From Kytococcus aerolatus (lineage in GTDB: Bacteria; Actinomycetota; Actinomycetes; Actinomycetales; Dermatophilaceae), in NCBI RefSeq assembly GCF_900187395.1, contig NZ_FYEZ01000002.1:62001-126000 (forward strand): a stretch of 64,000 nucleotides of DNA. Direction: 5' to 3'. A program made the position numbers and the translations under genes. Shown here in pieces: positions 36,480 to 45,097 of this stretch. Under the pieces are notes generated by a model. That model was not told the origin of the DNA. It saw only the letters and a program-made list of their open reading frames with translations, and did no database searches. Within the stretch, counting starts at the first letter, position 1. Each line of letters starts with the position of its first letter.

Positions 36480-36788
36480 TCAGCCCCAGCCGAGGAGTCG
36501 CACGAGCGCCGTCGCCGCCGCGCCCAGCACCACGACCAGCAGGAAGGGTGCACGCAGCCGCAGGGCCACCACCGCCACCACCAGCGCCGCCACCCGGGCG
36601 TCGAGCCGCAGCTCCTGACCGCTGGCCACCGTGTTGAGGGCCAGCAGGGAGGTGAGCAGGCCGATCGTGACCATCCCCGCGAGGTAGAGGGGGAGCGGGC
36701 GCTGGAGCGCGGAGGCGGGCAGGAGGTACCCGGCCAGCTTGAGCGCCAGCCCCAGAGCACAGGCCACGAGCAGCCAGGCCCAGCTCAT
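36480..36788 (-). CDS. azlD: AzlD family branched-chain amino acid transporter subunit
   Basis: The 102-residue protein is almost entirely hydrophobic, with about four helices starting SWAWLLVACALGLALKLAG. AzlD is the small partner of AzlC in export of branched-chain amino acids or azaleucine. The ATG overlaps the azlC stop (ATGA). Confidence 0.88.
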   Translation of the reverse strand: MSWAWLLVACALGLALKLAGYLLPASALQRPLPLYLAGMVTIGLLTSLLALNTVASGQELRLDARVAALVVAVVALRLRAPFLLVVVLGAAATALVRLLGWG

Positions 36789-37459
36789 CGTGTCCCCCGC
36801 ACGGAGGCCGGCCGGGTGAGAAGGGCGCTGACCGCAGCCACCAGCGCCGCGCCGAGCACGGGGATGCCGGGTGGCACGAGCGGCACCAGGGCCAGCGTGG
36901 TGACGGCGGCCAGAATGGCGATCGCCACTTCGTCCCGCCCTGCGAGCCGGGGCCACAGCAGCCCGGCGAAGGCCGCGACCGCCGCCCCGTCCAGACCCCA
37001 GGCGCTGAGATCCCCCACGGTGTCCCCCAGCAGGGCGCCGGCCAGGGTGAAGAGGTTCCACAGGACGAAGGTGGCCAGACCGGCGGCCCAGAAACCGCGC
37101 TGCTGCTCGCCCGGCTCCTCCTGCGAGACCGCGGTGGCCGTGGACTCGTCGATGGTCAGGTGGGCCATCGCCAGTCGCCGGGCAGTGCCCCGAGGCGCCA
37201 GCAGGGCGTTGAGCTGCAGCCCGTAGACGGCGTTGCGGACCCCCAGGAGGGTGGCCGCCCCGGTGGCCGCGGCCCCGGTCCCGCCACCGGCCAGGACCCC
37301 CACGTAGGCGAACTGGGAGCCGCCGGTGAACATGAGCGCCGAGAGGGCGCAGGTCTGCAGCACCGAGAGCCCGGCGGCCACGGACAGGGCCCCGAAGGAG
37401 ATGCCGTACAGGCCGGTGGCCAGCCCGATCGAGAGGCCGGTCCGCTGGGCCGGGGTCAC
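36785..37459 (-). CDS. azlC: AzlC family branched-chain amino acid transporter subunit
   Basis: The 224-residue protein has the AzlC start region TGLYGISFGALSVAAGLS, then ALMFTGGSQFAYVGVLAGGG, a loop with MAHLTIDESTATAV, and about seven hydrophobic helices. I placed the start at the GTG overlapping the upstream LCP stop (GTGA). An earlier in-frame GTG would add 14 Gly/Pro residues with no homology. With AzlD it should export branched-chain amino acids. Confidence 0.88.
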   Translation of the reverse strand: MTPAQRTGLSIGLATGLYGISFGALSVAAGLSVLQTCALSALMFTGGSQFAYVGVLAGGGTGAAATGAATLLGVRNAVYGLQLNALLAPRGTARRLAMAHLTIDESTATAVSQEEPGEQQRGFWAAGLATFVLWNLFTLAGALLGDTVGDLSAWGLDGAAVAAFAGLLWPRLAGRDEVAIAILAAVTTLALVPLVPPGIPVLGAALVAAVSALLTRPASVRGTR

Positions 37460-38703
37460 AGGCCCTGGGGGAGGTCGTCCCCCTCCCGGAGAGCCTGCCA
37501 CAGGGCACCGGCCCGTTCCTCGTCCCAGCTCACGGCCCAGCCGTGCGGGGTGCTCAGGGTGCTGTCGGCCACCGGCACGGTCACCTGGCGGTCACCGCCG
37601 CTGGCCCGGCGGACGCCGTTGAGGGCGGAGGCCACCTCCAGCATCGAGTCGTGCTCGTCGACGGTCAGGGCGGGGGTCACCGCGGAGCCGACGCCGTGAA
37701 CCTCCCACGGCAGGAGCACGGTGCCCGGGGTGAGCACCTGCTCGCTGAGGGCGGAGAGGAACTCTCGCTGGCGCTCCACCCGGCCGAGGTCGCCACGGGG
37801 GTCGAAGTAGCGGGCGCGGACGTAGGACAGGGCGGTGACCCCGTCCATCTCCTGGCACCCGGCCTTCAGGTCGAGGTGGGCCTTGCCGTCCTGGATGTCC
37901 TGGTCCGGGCAGAGCTCCACCCCACCCAGCTCGTCGACCACGTGGGTGAAGCCGCCGAAGCCGATCTCCACGTAGCCGTCGATGCGCAGCCCGGTGTTCT
38001 GCTCCACGGTGTCCACCAGGAGGGGGGCCCCGCCCACGTTGTACGAGGCGTTGATCTTGTTCTCACCCATGCCCCGGATCGGCACGTACGAGTCGCGCGG
38101 GATCGAGACCAGGGTCGGCTCACCGAAGGTCGGCACGTGCACGAGCATGATCGTGTCCGTCCGCCGCCCCTCGGTGTTCCCGGTCCCCAGCCGGCGTCTC
38201 TCCTCCGGGCTCAGGGTGTCCCGGGCGTCCGACCCGACCAGGAGGTAGTTGCGACCCGAGGTGTCCTCGGGGCGGCCCTCCCAGATGGGCATCGCCTCGG
38301 TGCGCCCGACCTGGCGCCAGGAGTCCCAGACGGCGAAGCCTGTGGCCACCAGCCAGACGGCCAGCAGGAGGGCGAGGACCCCCAGCGCCTGACGCACGGG
38401 GTGACGGCGGCGGGTGGGCACGAGCTGCCGGGGCGCGCGGGTCGCCGGGGCGGGCTCGACCGGCTCGGGGTCCCGGGCGCTCCGCGGGTCGACCACCGGG
38501 CGACCGCCGCGGGGGCCGCGGCGCAGCAGGTCGCCCTCGTCGGTGGGGCGTCCCAGGCGGGACTCGCGGGATCGACGGGGAGCTTCCTCGCCGCGCGGGA
38601 GCGAACCCTGCGAGGTCACCCGCCGGCGTCCCCGGTCGTCCCGGTCGCGGTGCATCCCGGGGCGCTGGCGCGGCTCGTGGTGGTCGTCAGACGTGGGCGT
38701 CAC
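37456..38703 (-). CDS. LytR-CpsA-Psr (LCP) family cell-wall polymer transferase
   Basis: The 415-residue LCP protein attaches glycopolymers from undecaprenyl-PP carriers to peptidoglycan. A long Arg-rich disordered cytoplasmic tail (about 100 residues) is followed by one membrane helix (ALGVLALLLAVWLVATGFAVW). The LCP domain has SDARDTL, RRTDTIMLVHV, VSIPRDSYVPI and ENKINASYNVGG, then RARYFDPRGDLGRVERQREFL. Catalytic Arg/Asp positions appear complete. TACGCT ends 7 nt upstream of the GTG. Together with the divergent glycosyltransferase it marks an envelope locus. Confidence 0.92.
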   Translation of the reverse strand: MTPTSDDHHEPRQRPGMHRDRDDRGRRRVTSQGSLPRGEEAPRRSRESRLGRPTDEGDLLRRGPRGGRPVVDPRSARDPEPVEPAPATRAPRQLVPTRRRHPVRQALGVLALLLAVWLVATGFAVWDSWRQVGRTEAMPIWEGRPEDTSGRNYLLVGSDARDTLSPEERRRLGTGNTEGRRTDTIMLVHVPTFGEPTLVSIPRDSYVPIRGMGENKINASYNVGGAPLLVDTVEQNTGLRIDGYVEIGFGGFTHVVDELGGVELCPDQDIQDGKAHLDLKAGCQEMDGVTALSYVRARYFDPRGDLGRVERQREFLSALSEQVLTPGTVLLPWEVHGVGSAVTPALTVDEHDSMLEVASALNGVRRASGGDRQVTVPVADSTLSTPHGWAVSWDEERAGALWQALREGDDLPQGL

Positions 38704-38800
38704 CTGCCAGAGCGTATTCCACCCGGCTACGGGCCGGTCGCCCTCGCCGACTCGGCGTGTTCACGCCACCCCGCCCCGCCCGCCCGGTGAGAATGGCCCC

Positions 38801-39808
38801 ATGACAGCCATCAGCGTGATCATGCCGGTCCTCGACGAGGAGGCGGAGATCGAGGCCTCGGTGCGGGCCGTCCTCGCCCAGGAGGTCCCCGGCGAGCTGG
38901 AGGTCGTCCTCGCCGTCGGCCCGTCCACGGACGACACGCTGGCCATCGCCCACCGCATCGCCGCCCGGGACGATCGCGTGCAGGTCATCGACAACCCGTC
39001 GGGGCGCACCCCGGACGGCCTGAACGCCGCGCTGGCGGTGGCCCGGCACCCGGTCGTGGTGCGGGTGGACGCCCACGGCGAGCTCTCCCCGGGCTATCTG
39101 CGCACGGCCGTGGAGGTCCTGGAGCGCACCGGGGCGGCCAACGTGGGCGGCATCATGCACGCGGTCGGCCGCACCGCCTTCGAGCGCGCGGTCGCGGTGG
39201 CCATGGGCTCCCCCCTCGGGGTGGGCGGTGCCCGCTTCCACACCGGGGGCGGGGAAGGGCCCTCGGACACGGTCTACCTGGGCTGCTTCCGGCGGGAGTG
39301 GCTGGACCGGGTCGGGGGCTACGACGCCCACTTCGACCGGGCGCAGGACTGGGAGATGAACTGGCGGATCCGGCAGGCCGGCGGGGTCGTCTGGTTCACC
39401 CCCGACCTCCGCGTGACCTACCGGCCCCGGGGCAGCCTTCGGGCCCTGGCCCGCCAGTACCGGGACTACGGCCGCTGGCGCCGGGTCGTGGCCGCCGTCC
39501 ACGAGGGCTCGATCAACCTGCGCTACCTGGCGCCGCCCACCGCGCTGGTCGGCGTCGTGGCGGGCACGGTGCTGGGCGCCGCGTGGCGTCCGGCCCTCCT
39601 CGCGCCCGGTGGGTACCTGACCGGGGTGGTCCTCGGGGGGCTGTGGGAGGCCCGCCACGAGGAGCCGGCCGTCGCGGCCCGGGTCCCGCTGGTCATCGGC
39701 ACCATGCACATGTCCTGGGGGTGGGGCTTCCTCACGAGCCCGCGGCGGCTGCGTGACGTGCAGCGGCCGGGGCGCCCCGTGGGGGACACCCCGGCCGTCA
39801 CGGCCTGA
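38801..39808 (+). CDS. Family 2 glycosyltransferase
   Basis: The 335-residue GT2 enzyme opens MTAISVIMPVLDEEAEIEASV and has VVVRVDAHGELSPGYL (DxD-like metal site), YLGCFRREWLDRVGGYD and AQDWEMNWRIRQAGG. Two or three C-terminal hydrophobic segments (PTALVGVVAGTVLGAAWR onward) anchor it in the membrane. It is similar to GtcA/succinoglycan-type synthases; donor and acceptor are not deducible. GAGAAT ends 6 nt before the ATG. It is divergent from the LCP gene. Confidence 0.88.
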   Translation: MTAISVIMPVLDEEAEIEASVRAVLAQEVPGELEVVLAVGPSTDDTLAIAHRIAARDDRVQVIDNPSGRTPDGLNAALAVARHPVVVRVDAHGELSPGYLRTAVEVLERTGAANVGGIMHAVGRTAFERAVAVAMGSPLGVGGARFHTGGGEGPSDTVYLGCFRREWLDRVGGYDAHFDRAQDWEMNWRIRQAGGVVWFTPDLRVTYRPRGSLRALARQYRDYGRWRRVVAAVHEGSINLRYLAPPTALVGVVAGTVLGAAWRPALLAPGGYLTGVVLGGLWEARHEEPAVAARVPLVIGTMHMSWGWGFLTSPRRLRDVQRPGRPVGDTPAVTA

Positions 39809-39833
39809 GCACCGGGCGCGCCCGGCCGTCGGG

Positions 39834-40508
39834 TCACGCCTGGTCGGAGACCTCGTCCTCGATGGAGCCGGCGGTCAGGTCGGTGGTGAACGGAGCGCCG
39901 GTCCTCTCGCGCACCTCGTCCTCGGTGACGCCCGCCGCGAGCTCGCGCAGCACCAGCCCGTCCTCGGTGACGTCCATGACGCACAGGTCGGTGATGATGC
40001 GCTGCACGACGCCCTTGCCGGTCAGCGGCAGGGAGCACTCCTCGACGATCTTGTGGGAGCCGTCCTTGGCCACGTGCTCCATGAGCACCACGACCTTCTT
40101 GGCGCCGTGGACCAGGTCCATCGCGCCGCCCATGCCCTTGACCATCTTGCCGGGGATCATCCAGTTCGCGATGTCGCCGGCTGCCGAGACCTGCATGGCG
40201 CCGAGGATGGCCGCGTCGATCTTGCCGCCGCGGATCATGCCGAAGCTGGTGGCCGAGTCGAAGAAGCTCGCGCCCGGGCGGACGGTGACGGTCTCCTTGC
40301 CGGCGTTGATGAGGTCCGGGTCCACCGCGTCCTCGGTGGGGTAGCGGCCCACGCCGAGGATGCCGTTCTCGGACTGCAGCACCAGCTCCACGTCGTCGTC
40401 GACGTAGTTGGGCACCAGCGTCGGCAGCCCGATGCCGAGGTTCACGTAGTCGCCGTCGGCCAGCTCCCGGGCGGCCCGGGCGGCCATCTGCTCACGGGTC
40501 AGTGCCAT
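39834..40508 (-). CDS. scoB: 3-oxoacid CoA-transferase subunit B
   Basis: The 224-residue beta subunit has the catalytic glutamate in QSENGILG and the conserved [12 protein letters not shown] and [12 protein letters not shown]. It acts with the preceding gene product to move CoA between succinyl-CoA (or another donor) and acetoacetate or a related 3-oxoacid. One base pair separates it from the subunit A stop codon. Confidence 0.94.
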   Translation of the reverse strand: MALTREQMAARAARELADGDYVNLGIGLPTLVPNYVDDDVELVLQSENGILGVGRYPTEDAVDPDLINAGKETVTVRPGASFFDSATSFGMIRGGKIDAAILGAMQVSAAGDIANWMIPGKMVKGMGGAMDLVHGAKKVVVLMEHVAKDGSHKIVEECSLPLTGKGVVQRIITDLCVMDVTEDGLVLRELAAGVTEDEVRERTGAPFTTDLTAGSIEDEVSDQA

Positions 40509-40509
40509 G

Positions 40510-41289
40510 TCAGGCCTCCTTGCTCTCGGTGACCGTGCGCTTCTCGATGCGCTTCTCGGCCGCCTGCTCCTCGGTGAGGACCAGCAGGCGCTGCACGTAC
40601 ACGCCGGGCAGGTCGACCTCGTCGGGGTCGATCTCGCCGGGCTCCACGAGCTGCTCCACCTCGGCCACGCAGACCCGGCCGGCCATCGCGGCCACCGGGT
40701 TGAAGTTCTGGGCGGACTTGTTGAACACGAGGTTCCCGTGGCGGTCGGCGACCGCGGCGCGCACCAGGGCGAAGTCGCAGGGGAGCGACTCCTCCAGCAC
40801 GTACTCGTGGGTCTCGTCGAGCATCGTGAACTCGCGGGTCTCCTTCGCCGGGGACTCCACGGTCACGTTGCCCTCGGCGTCGTGGCGCCAGGGCATGCCG
40901 CCCTCGGCGATCAGCGTGCCGACGCCGGTGCGGGTCCAGAACCCGGCCAGCCCGGCACCGGCGGCCCGCAGCTTCTCGGCCAGGGTGCCCTGCGGGGTGA
41001 GCTCGACCTCCAGCTCCCCCTGGAGGTACTGGCGGGCGAACTCCTTGTTCTCCCCCACGTAGGAGGCGATCACGCGACGCAGGCGTCCGGCGTCGAGCAG
41101 GACGCCGAGTCCCCAGCCGTCCACCCCGCAGTTGTTGGAGACGACCTCGAGGTCCTCCACGCCGGCGGCGTGGACCTCGTCGATGAGCACCTGCGGGATG
41201 CCGCAGAGGCCGAAGCCACCGACGGCGACGCGCATTCCGTTCTCGAGGCCCGCGATGGCCTCACGGGCAGAGGCGACAACTTTGTCCAT
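40510..41289 (-). CDS. scoA: 3-oxoacid CoA-transferase subunit A
   Basis: The 259-residue alpha subunit shows [17 protein letters not shown] (CoA-binding loop), [15 protein letters not shown], and the [25 protein letters not shown] segment. TAGGGT ends 6 nt upstream of the ATG, so the two-gene operon probably starts leaderless here. In mycobacteria scoAB goes with leucine-degradation genes; here it stands apart from them. Confidence 0.94.
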   Translation of the reverse strand: MDKVVASAREAIAGLENGMRVAVGGFGLCGIPQVLIDEVHAAGVEDLEVVSNNCGVDGWGLGVLLDAGRLRRVIASYVGENKEFARQYLQGELEVELTPQGTLAEKLRAAGAGLAGFWTRTGVGTLIAEGGMPWRHDAEGNVTVESPAKETREFTMLDETHEYVLEESLPCDFALVRAAVADRHGNLVFNKSAQNFNPVAAMAGRVCVAEVEQLVEPGEIDPDEVDLPGVYVQRLLVLTEEQAAEKRIEKRTVTESKEA

Positions 41290-41319
41290 GGCTCCACCCT
41301 AGCCGGGATGTGAGACCGG

Positions 41320-42057
41320 TCACTGCCCGGGCGGGGTCTCCACGACGCGGGTGACGCCCTCCTGGACGAGGCGTGCGGGCAGGGGGTCCGGCGTCAGCCC
41401 CGTCGGCAGGGTGCCCTCGGGGGTGATCACGGTGACGGCCGAGCCGCCGGCCGCCCAGAGCCCGACCAGGGTGCGCAGGTGCTCGGCGGGGTCGGCCACG
41501 GCCAGCAGCACCCGCCCCGGCTCCACGGTCGGCACGGCCTCGGCCATCGTCCAGCGGTCGCCGGCCCGGACCAGGGCGGGGTCCTCGGCCGAGCTATCGT
41601 ACCAGGGGGAGAAGTCGTCCCCGAAGCCGGAGATCTCCGCGGCCTCGTCGAGCACCCCGGTGGGCAGGTCCTCGCCCTGCCAGGTGCGGGCGAGGGCCGG
41701 CAGGGTCACGGCCACGACCTCGTCGGAGTCGTCGGCCGCGTCGGAGGTCGGGGCGGTGGTCACCAGCACGTCGGCGCCCTCGTGGACGTCCAGCGAGAGG
41801 GTGGCGCCCACGGCCCAGACGGCCACGGCCCAGTAGGCGGTGCGCCAGTGGCCGGTGGGGAGGTCGAGGGCCACGACGCTGCCGGGCTCGACGTCGAACT
41901 CCTCCTGCAGGGCGTTGGCCGCCTTGGCGGCCCAGTTGGCCAGGACGGCCCCGGAGAGCTCGATCCGCTCCCCGCGGGCGTCGTCGTAGCAGGTGAGGCG
42001 GGGTTGGTGGGGGTTGTCGGTGGTCAGGACATCCAGCACCGTTGCCGGTGTGGTCAT
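41320..42057 (-). CDS. TIGR03089 family protein (truncated AMP-binding-like)
   Basis: The 245-residue protein looks like the N-terminal part of an acyl-adenylate enzyme (LANWAAKAANALQEEFDVEPGSVVALDLPTGHWRTAYWAVAVWAVGATLSL). It lacks the ATP-binding P-loop and C-terminal lid. It agrees with the TIGR03089 family of Actinobacteria, whose role is unknown. GGAAGG lies 9 nt before the ATG. Placement near LCP and whiB2 is conserved in mycobacteria (Rv3268 region). Confidence 0.85.
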   Translation of the reverse strand: MTTPATVLDVLTTDNPHQPRLTCYDDARGERIELSGAVLANWAAKAANALQEEFDVEPGSVVALDLPTGHWRTAYWAVAVWAVGATLSLDVHEGADVLVTTAPTSDAADDSDEVVAVTLPALARTWQGEDLPTGVLDEAAEISGFGDDFSPWYDSSAEDPALVRAGDRWTMAEAVPTVEPGRVLLAVADPAEHLRTLVGLWAAGGSAVTVITPEGTLPTGLTPDPLPARLVQEGVTRVVETPPGQ

Positions 42058-42460
42058 GTGAGGGGGCCTTCCCGCGCCGAGCGCGATGTCGTCGAGTGGG
42101 CGCCGTGCGCCGAGCTGGTGCTGCGGGGCCGTGGACGGGGCCCCGCGCCTGTCGCAGGGGACAGGCCCGTGCATCGTACGACCTGCCCACCCGGCGCTGT
42201 CGTGGGCCGGCCCCGGACGTCCGGGACGCGTCGCGGAGGGGGTCGCGCCGCCGGGCCCCGTCACCCGCCGGGCCCCGGTCGAGGGGGTGCGGGCCATACA
42301 CCATCGCTCGGCCGTGGGTCGTTTGACACGCGGGAGTTGCGCCGGTGTAATTTCGGTGTGGCCCGCACTCTGCGGGCAGCCTCGGAGCGCGGAATCGCCC
42401 TCGCCCGAGCGCTCATGAGCTCACCACGTGCTGACGGGCCCCAGGGTCGAGGAGGAAACC
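42058..42460. other. Non-coding interval between TIGR03089 gene and whiB2
   Basis: About 400 bp with divergent genes at both ends. It holds the whiB2 promoter at its right end and the ribosome site of the TIGR03089 gene at its left. ORFs in 42058-42300 have no recognisable homology and only the composition of shadow frames. Confidence 0.6.
42323..42351 (+). promoter_or_regulatory. Sigma-70-like promoter of whiB2
   Basis: TTGACA at 42323-42328, a 17-bp spacer and TGTAAT at 42346-42351. It is the best -35/-10 pair in this window and predicts a leader of about 100 nt before the GTG of whiB2. Confidence 0.7.
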
Positions 42461-42727
42461 GTGCACGAACTGCAGATCGTCGGCTTGGCCGACGGGACCG
42501 TGCCCTCGTGGCAGGGGCGCGCCCTGTGCGCCCAGACCGACCCGGAGGCCTTCTTCCCGGAGAAGGGGGGCTCGACCCGGGAGGCAAAGCGTGTGTGCAC
42601 CGGGTGCGAGGTGCGCACCGAGTGCCTCGAGTTCGCGCTCGAGAACGACGAGCGCTTCTGTATCTGGGGCGGTCTGTCCGAGCGCGAGCGCCGTCGCCTG
42701 AAGCGCCGCGCCGTCATCTCCGCCTGA
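42461..42727 (+). CDS. whiB2: WhiB-family iron-sulfur transcription factor (WhiB2/WhiB type)
   Basis: The 88-residue protein contains four conserved cysteines (ALCAQTDPEAFFPEKGGS, then CTGCEVRTEC) for a [4Fe-4S] cluster. The turn is CIWGGLSERERRRLKRR, the sigma/DNA-contact tail of WhiB. The sequence is nearest to Streptomyces WhiB/mycobacterial WhiB2, which control sporulation septation or cell division. The GTG with GGAGG about 5 nt upstream gives the usual start; an in-frame ATG-like start 33 bp earlier is rejected. It has its own promoter and a leader. Confidence 0.95.
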   Translation: MHELQIVGLADGTVPSWQGRALCAQTDPEAFFPEKGGSTREAKRVCTGCEVRTECLEFALENDERFCIWGGLSERERRRLKRRAVISA

Positions 42728-42767
42728 TCTCCGCCAGACTGGACGAGGGCCGGTCCGGCGGGCTCGC

Positions 42768-43178
42768 TCAGCCGGGGTCGAGGAGGTCCTGGGCGTCCCA
42801 CCCGCTCACCGAGGCGACGAGGACGGCCAGCCCCTCCTCCAGGGCCGCCTCGAAGCCGGCCGGGTGACCTTCCCAGACCCGGGATCCCCGGTGCAGCGTG
42901 AGCACCCATCGACCGTCCTCTTGCCGGACGGCCCCGTGGCGCTCCGAGGAGGCGACGGGGCCGTCCGGGGCGACCGTCACCACCAGCTCCCACCCCCCGT
43001 CGGGCCACCCGGCGCGCTCCGTGACCCGCGTGGCCACCTCGTGCGCCAACAGCTCGAAGGCCCGCCCGCGACCGACCCGGGCCGGGACCGGTGCCGCGGC
43101 CAGCGGACCCCGCAGCTCCCGACCACGGCGCAGGGTGCGTCGGCGGGATCCACCGGGGCGGGGGCGTTCGCGCGACAT
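42768..43178 (-). CDS. Metallopeptidase-family (zincin-fold) protein lacking HExxH
   Basis: The 136-residue protein sits where mycobacteria have the small metallopeptidase-family protein (Rv3259-like) and has its layout: Arg-rich start, LRGPLAAAPVPARVGRGRAFELL, then a beta segment and a final helix. The final helix reads FEAALEEGLAVLVASVSGWD where family members have an HExxH-type metal site. No histidine is present there, so zinc binding is unlikely. TACGCT ends 6 nt before the ATG. It is divergent from the DUF3499 gene with 23 bp between starts. Confidence 0.7.
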   Translation of the reverse strand: MSRERPRPGGSRRRTLRRGRELRGPLAAAPVPARVGRGRAFELLAHEVATRVTERAGWPDGGWELVVTVAPDGPVASSERHGAVRQEDGRWVLTLHRGSRVWEGHPAGFEAALEEGLAVLVASVSGWDAQDLLDPG

Positions 43179-43184
43179 GCCGGC

Positions 43185-43194
43185 AGCGTAGTCT
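43185..43194. promoter_or_regulatory. Overlapping divergent -10 elements (metallopeptidase-like gene and DUF3499 gene)
   Basis: AGCGTAGTCT contains TACGCT on the minus strand (43185-43190, 6 nt from its ATG) and TAGTCT on the plus strand (43189-43194, 7 nt from its GTG), sharing the central TA exactly as between accD5 and birA. Confidence 0.68.
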
Positions 43195-43201
43195 GCGCGC
43201 T

Positions 43202-43621
43202 GTGTCGCTCCCCTCGTCCCGCCCCCGCCTGTGCAGCAAGATCGGATGCAGCCGTGGGGCGGCCTCCACGCTGACCTACGTGTACTCCGAGCAGGCCGTG
43301 GTGGTGGGGCCGCTGGCCCGGGAGGCCGACCCCCACGGGTACGACCTGTGCGCCGAGCACACGGACCGCCTCACCCCGCCCCGCGGGTGGGCCCTGCTGC
43401 GGCTCGACATCGACCTCACCGACCCCACCGGCTCGGTGCGCGACATCGGTGCCCTGGCCGAGGTCGTGCGGGACCGGCGGGCCACCGTGGAGGCTGCTCC
43501 GGGCTCGGAGTCCGCCGGGGAACCTGCCGCTGACGGTGCCCAGGGATCCGCCCACGGCCACCTCCGCCTCGTCCACGACCGGGACGACGCACCCCGGGAG
43601 GAGCGGAGCTCCGGCCACTAA
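43202..43621 (+). CDS. DUF3499 family protein
   Basis: The 139-residue protein is found next to whiB2 and manB in actinobacteria. It starts with a cysteine-containing segment (PRLCSKIGCSRGAASTLTYVY) and has a later CAEHTDRL, a likely zinc site C-x4-C...C-x2-H. A Ser/Ala/Glu-rich tail follows and is probably disordered. The GTG start is supported by TAGTCT 7 nt upstream. Function unknown. Confidence 0.85.
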   Translation: MSLPSSRPRLCSKIGCSRGAASTLTYVYSEQAVVVGPLAREADPHGYDLCAEHTDRLTPPRGWALLRLDIDLTDPTGSVRDIGALAEVVRDRRATVEAAPGSESAGEPAADGAQGSAHGHLRLVHDRDDAPREERSSGH

Positions 43622-43630
43622 CCTGTGGCC

Positions 43631-45088
43631 ATGACCCCGCAGCAGCCGCCCCTGTCAGAGTTCGTCAAGGCCTACGACGTCCGGGGGCTGGTTCCCGACC
43701 AGCTGAACCCGCGCGTGGCCCGCGCGCTCGGTGAGGCGTTCGCCCAGACCGTGGTCCTGCCCGAGAAGCTGCCCGGCGTGGCCATCGGTCACGACATGCG
43801 CTCCAGCAGCCCCGAGCTCGCCGAGGCCTTCGCCGCCGGGCTGACCCTGCACGGCGTGTCGGTGACGATGATCGGCCTGTGCTCCACCGACGGCCTCTAC
43901 TTCGCCTCCGGCCGGCTCGACCTCGCCGGGGCCATGCTCACCGCCTCCCACAATCCCGCGCAGTACAACGGCATCAAGCTCTGCCGGACCGGGGCGCGGC
44001 CGGTCGGCCAGGACAGCGGGCTGGCCGAGGTGCGTGACCTGGCCCAGTGGATCCTCGACCGCGGGGACGTCCACGACCGCCCGGCCTCCGAGCACCCCGG
44101 CTCGCTGGAGCACCGCGAGGTGACCGCCGACTACGCCGCCCACCTGCGCTCCCTGGTGGACCTGGACGGTGCCCGACCGCTGCGCGTGGTCGTCGACGCC
44201 GGCAACGGGATGGCCGGGCACACCGTGCCGGTCGTGCTCGGCGACGGTGAGCGGCGCCCGGTCGACTCGCTCGAGGTGCAGCCCCTCTACTTCGAGCTCG
44301 ACGGCACCTTCCCCCACCACGAGGCGAACCCGCTGGAGCCGGAGAACCTCCGTGACCTGCAGGCGGCCGTGCGGGAGTCCGGGGCGGATCTCGGGCTGGC
44401 CTTCGACGGCGATGCCGACCGCTGCTTCGTCGTGGACGAGCGCGGCGAGGCCGTGACCCCCAGCGCCGTCACCGCCCTGGTGGCGCAGCGGGAGATCCGC
44501 CGGGCCGTGGCGGCGGGTGCCTCGCCGCAGGAGGTGGCCGTGGTGCACAACGCCATCACCTCCCGGGTGGTGCCCGAGGTCATCGAGGCCGAGGGCGCAC
44601 GGGCCGTGCGCACCCGGGTCGGCCACTCCTTCATCAAGGCCGAGATGGCCGAGCACGAGGCGGTCTTCGGGGGAGAGCACTCGGCCCACTACTACTTCCG
44701 GGACTTCTGGTACGCGGACACCGGCATGCTCGCCGCCCTCCACGTCCTGGCCGCCCTGGGAGAGCACGAGGGAACCCTCTCGGAGCTCATGGCCCCCTTC
44801 GAGAGGTACCCCGCCAGCGGGGAGATCAACTCCACCGTGGTCGATGCCGGCGCCGCCCTGGAGCGGGTGCGGGCCTGGGCCGCCGAGCAGGGGGCCCGGA
44901 CCGACGAGCTGGACGGGCTGACGGTGACCGGCACCGCCCTGGACGGCGAGGAGCTCGGGTACTGGCGCGCCAACGTCCGGGCCTCGAACACCGAGCCGCT
45001 GCTGCGGCTCAATGCCGAGTCCACCGCGCAGGCGGTCACGGACCGGGTCAGCGAGGCTGTGCTCGGCCTCATCCGCCAGGACGGCTGA
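43631..45088 (+). CDS. manB: Phosphomannomutase/phosphoglucomutase (ManB)
   Basis: The 485-residue phosphohexomutase supplies mannose 1-phosphate for GDP-mannose and envelope glycans. Catalytic loop MLTASHNPAQYNGIKL, metal loop LAFDGDADRCFVVD, sugar loop GGEHSAHYYF and phosphate loop RASNTEPLLRLN are all present. GEHS marks the phosphomannomutase/phosphoglucomutase (AlgC/ManB) branch, unlike the GYEEA mutase at the left edge. TAACCT ends 6 nt before the ATG; an in-frame ATG-like codon 6 bp earlier would fall inside that spacer. The SIS gene follows 9 bp later. Confidence 0.95.
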   Translation: MTPQQPPLSEFVKAYDVRGLVPDQLNPRVARALGEAFAQTVVLPEKLPGVAIGHDMRSSSPELAEAFAAGLTLHGVSVTMIGLCSTDGLYFASGRLDLAGAMLTASHNPAQYNGIKLCRTGARPVGQDSGLAEVRDLAQWILDRGDVHDRPASEHPGSLEHREVTADYAAHLRSLVDLDGARPLRVVVDAGNGMAGHTVPVVLGDGERRPVDSLEVQPLYFELDGTFPHHEANPLEPENLRDLQAAVRESGADLGLAFDGDADRCFVVDERGEAVTPSAVTALVAQREIRRAVAAGASPQEVAVVHNAITSRVVPEVIEAEGARAVRTRVGHSFIKAEMAEHEAVFGGEHSAHYYFRDFWYADTGMLAALHVLAALGEHEGTLSELMAPFERYPASGEINSTVVDAGAALERVRAWAAEQGARTDELDGLTVTGTALDGEELGYWRANVRASNTEPLLRLNAESTAQAVTDRVSEAVLGLIRQDG

Positions 45089-45097
45089 GGAGGCACC

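Noticed and set aside
42058-42320. Coding sequence upstream of whiB2
   Set aside because: The plus-strand frames here have no recognisable protein features, start signals or conserved context.
42421-43269. Minus-strand ORF of 282 codons opposite whiB2
   Set aside because: It is antisense to WhiB and overlaps the metallopeptidase-like gene in a different frame. The residues are Arg/Gly/Pro-rich without motifs.
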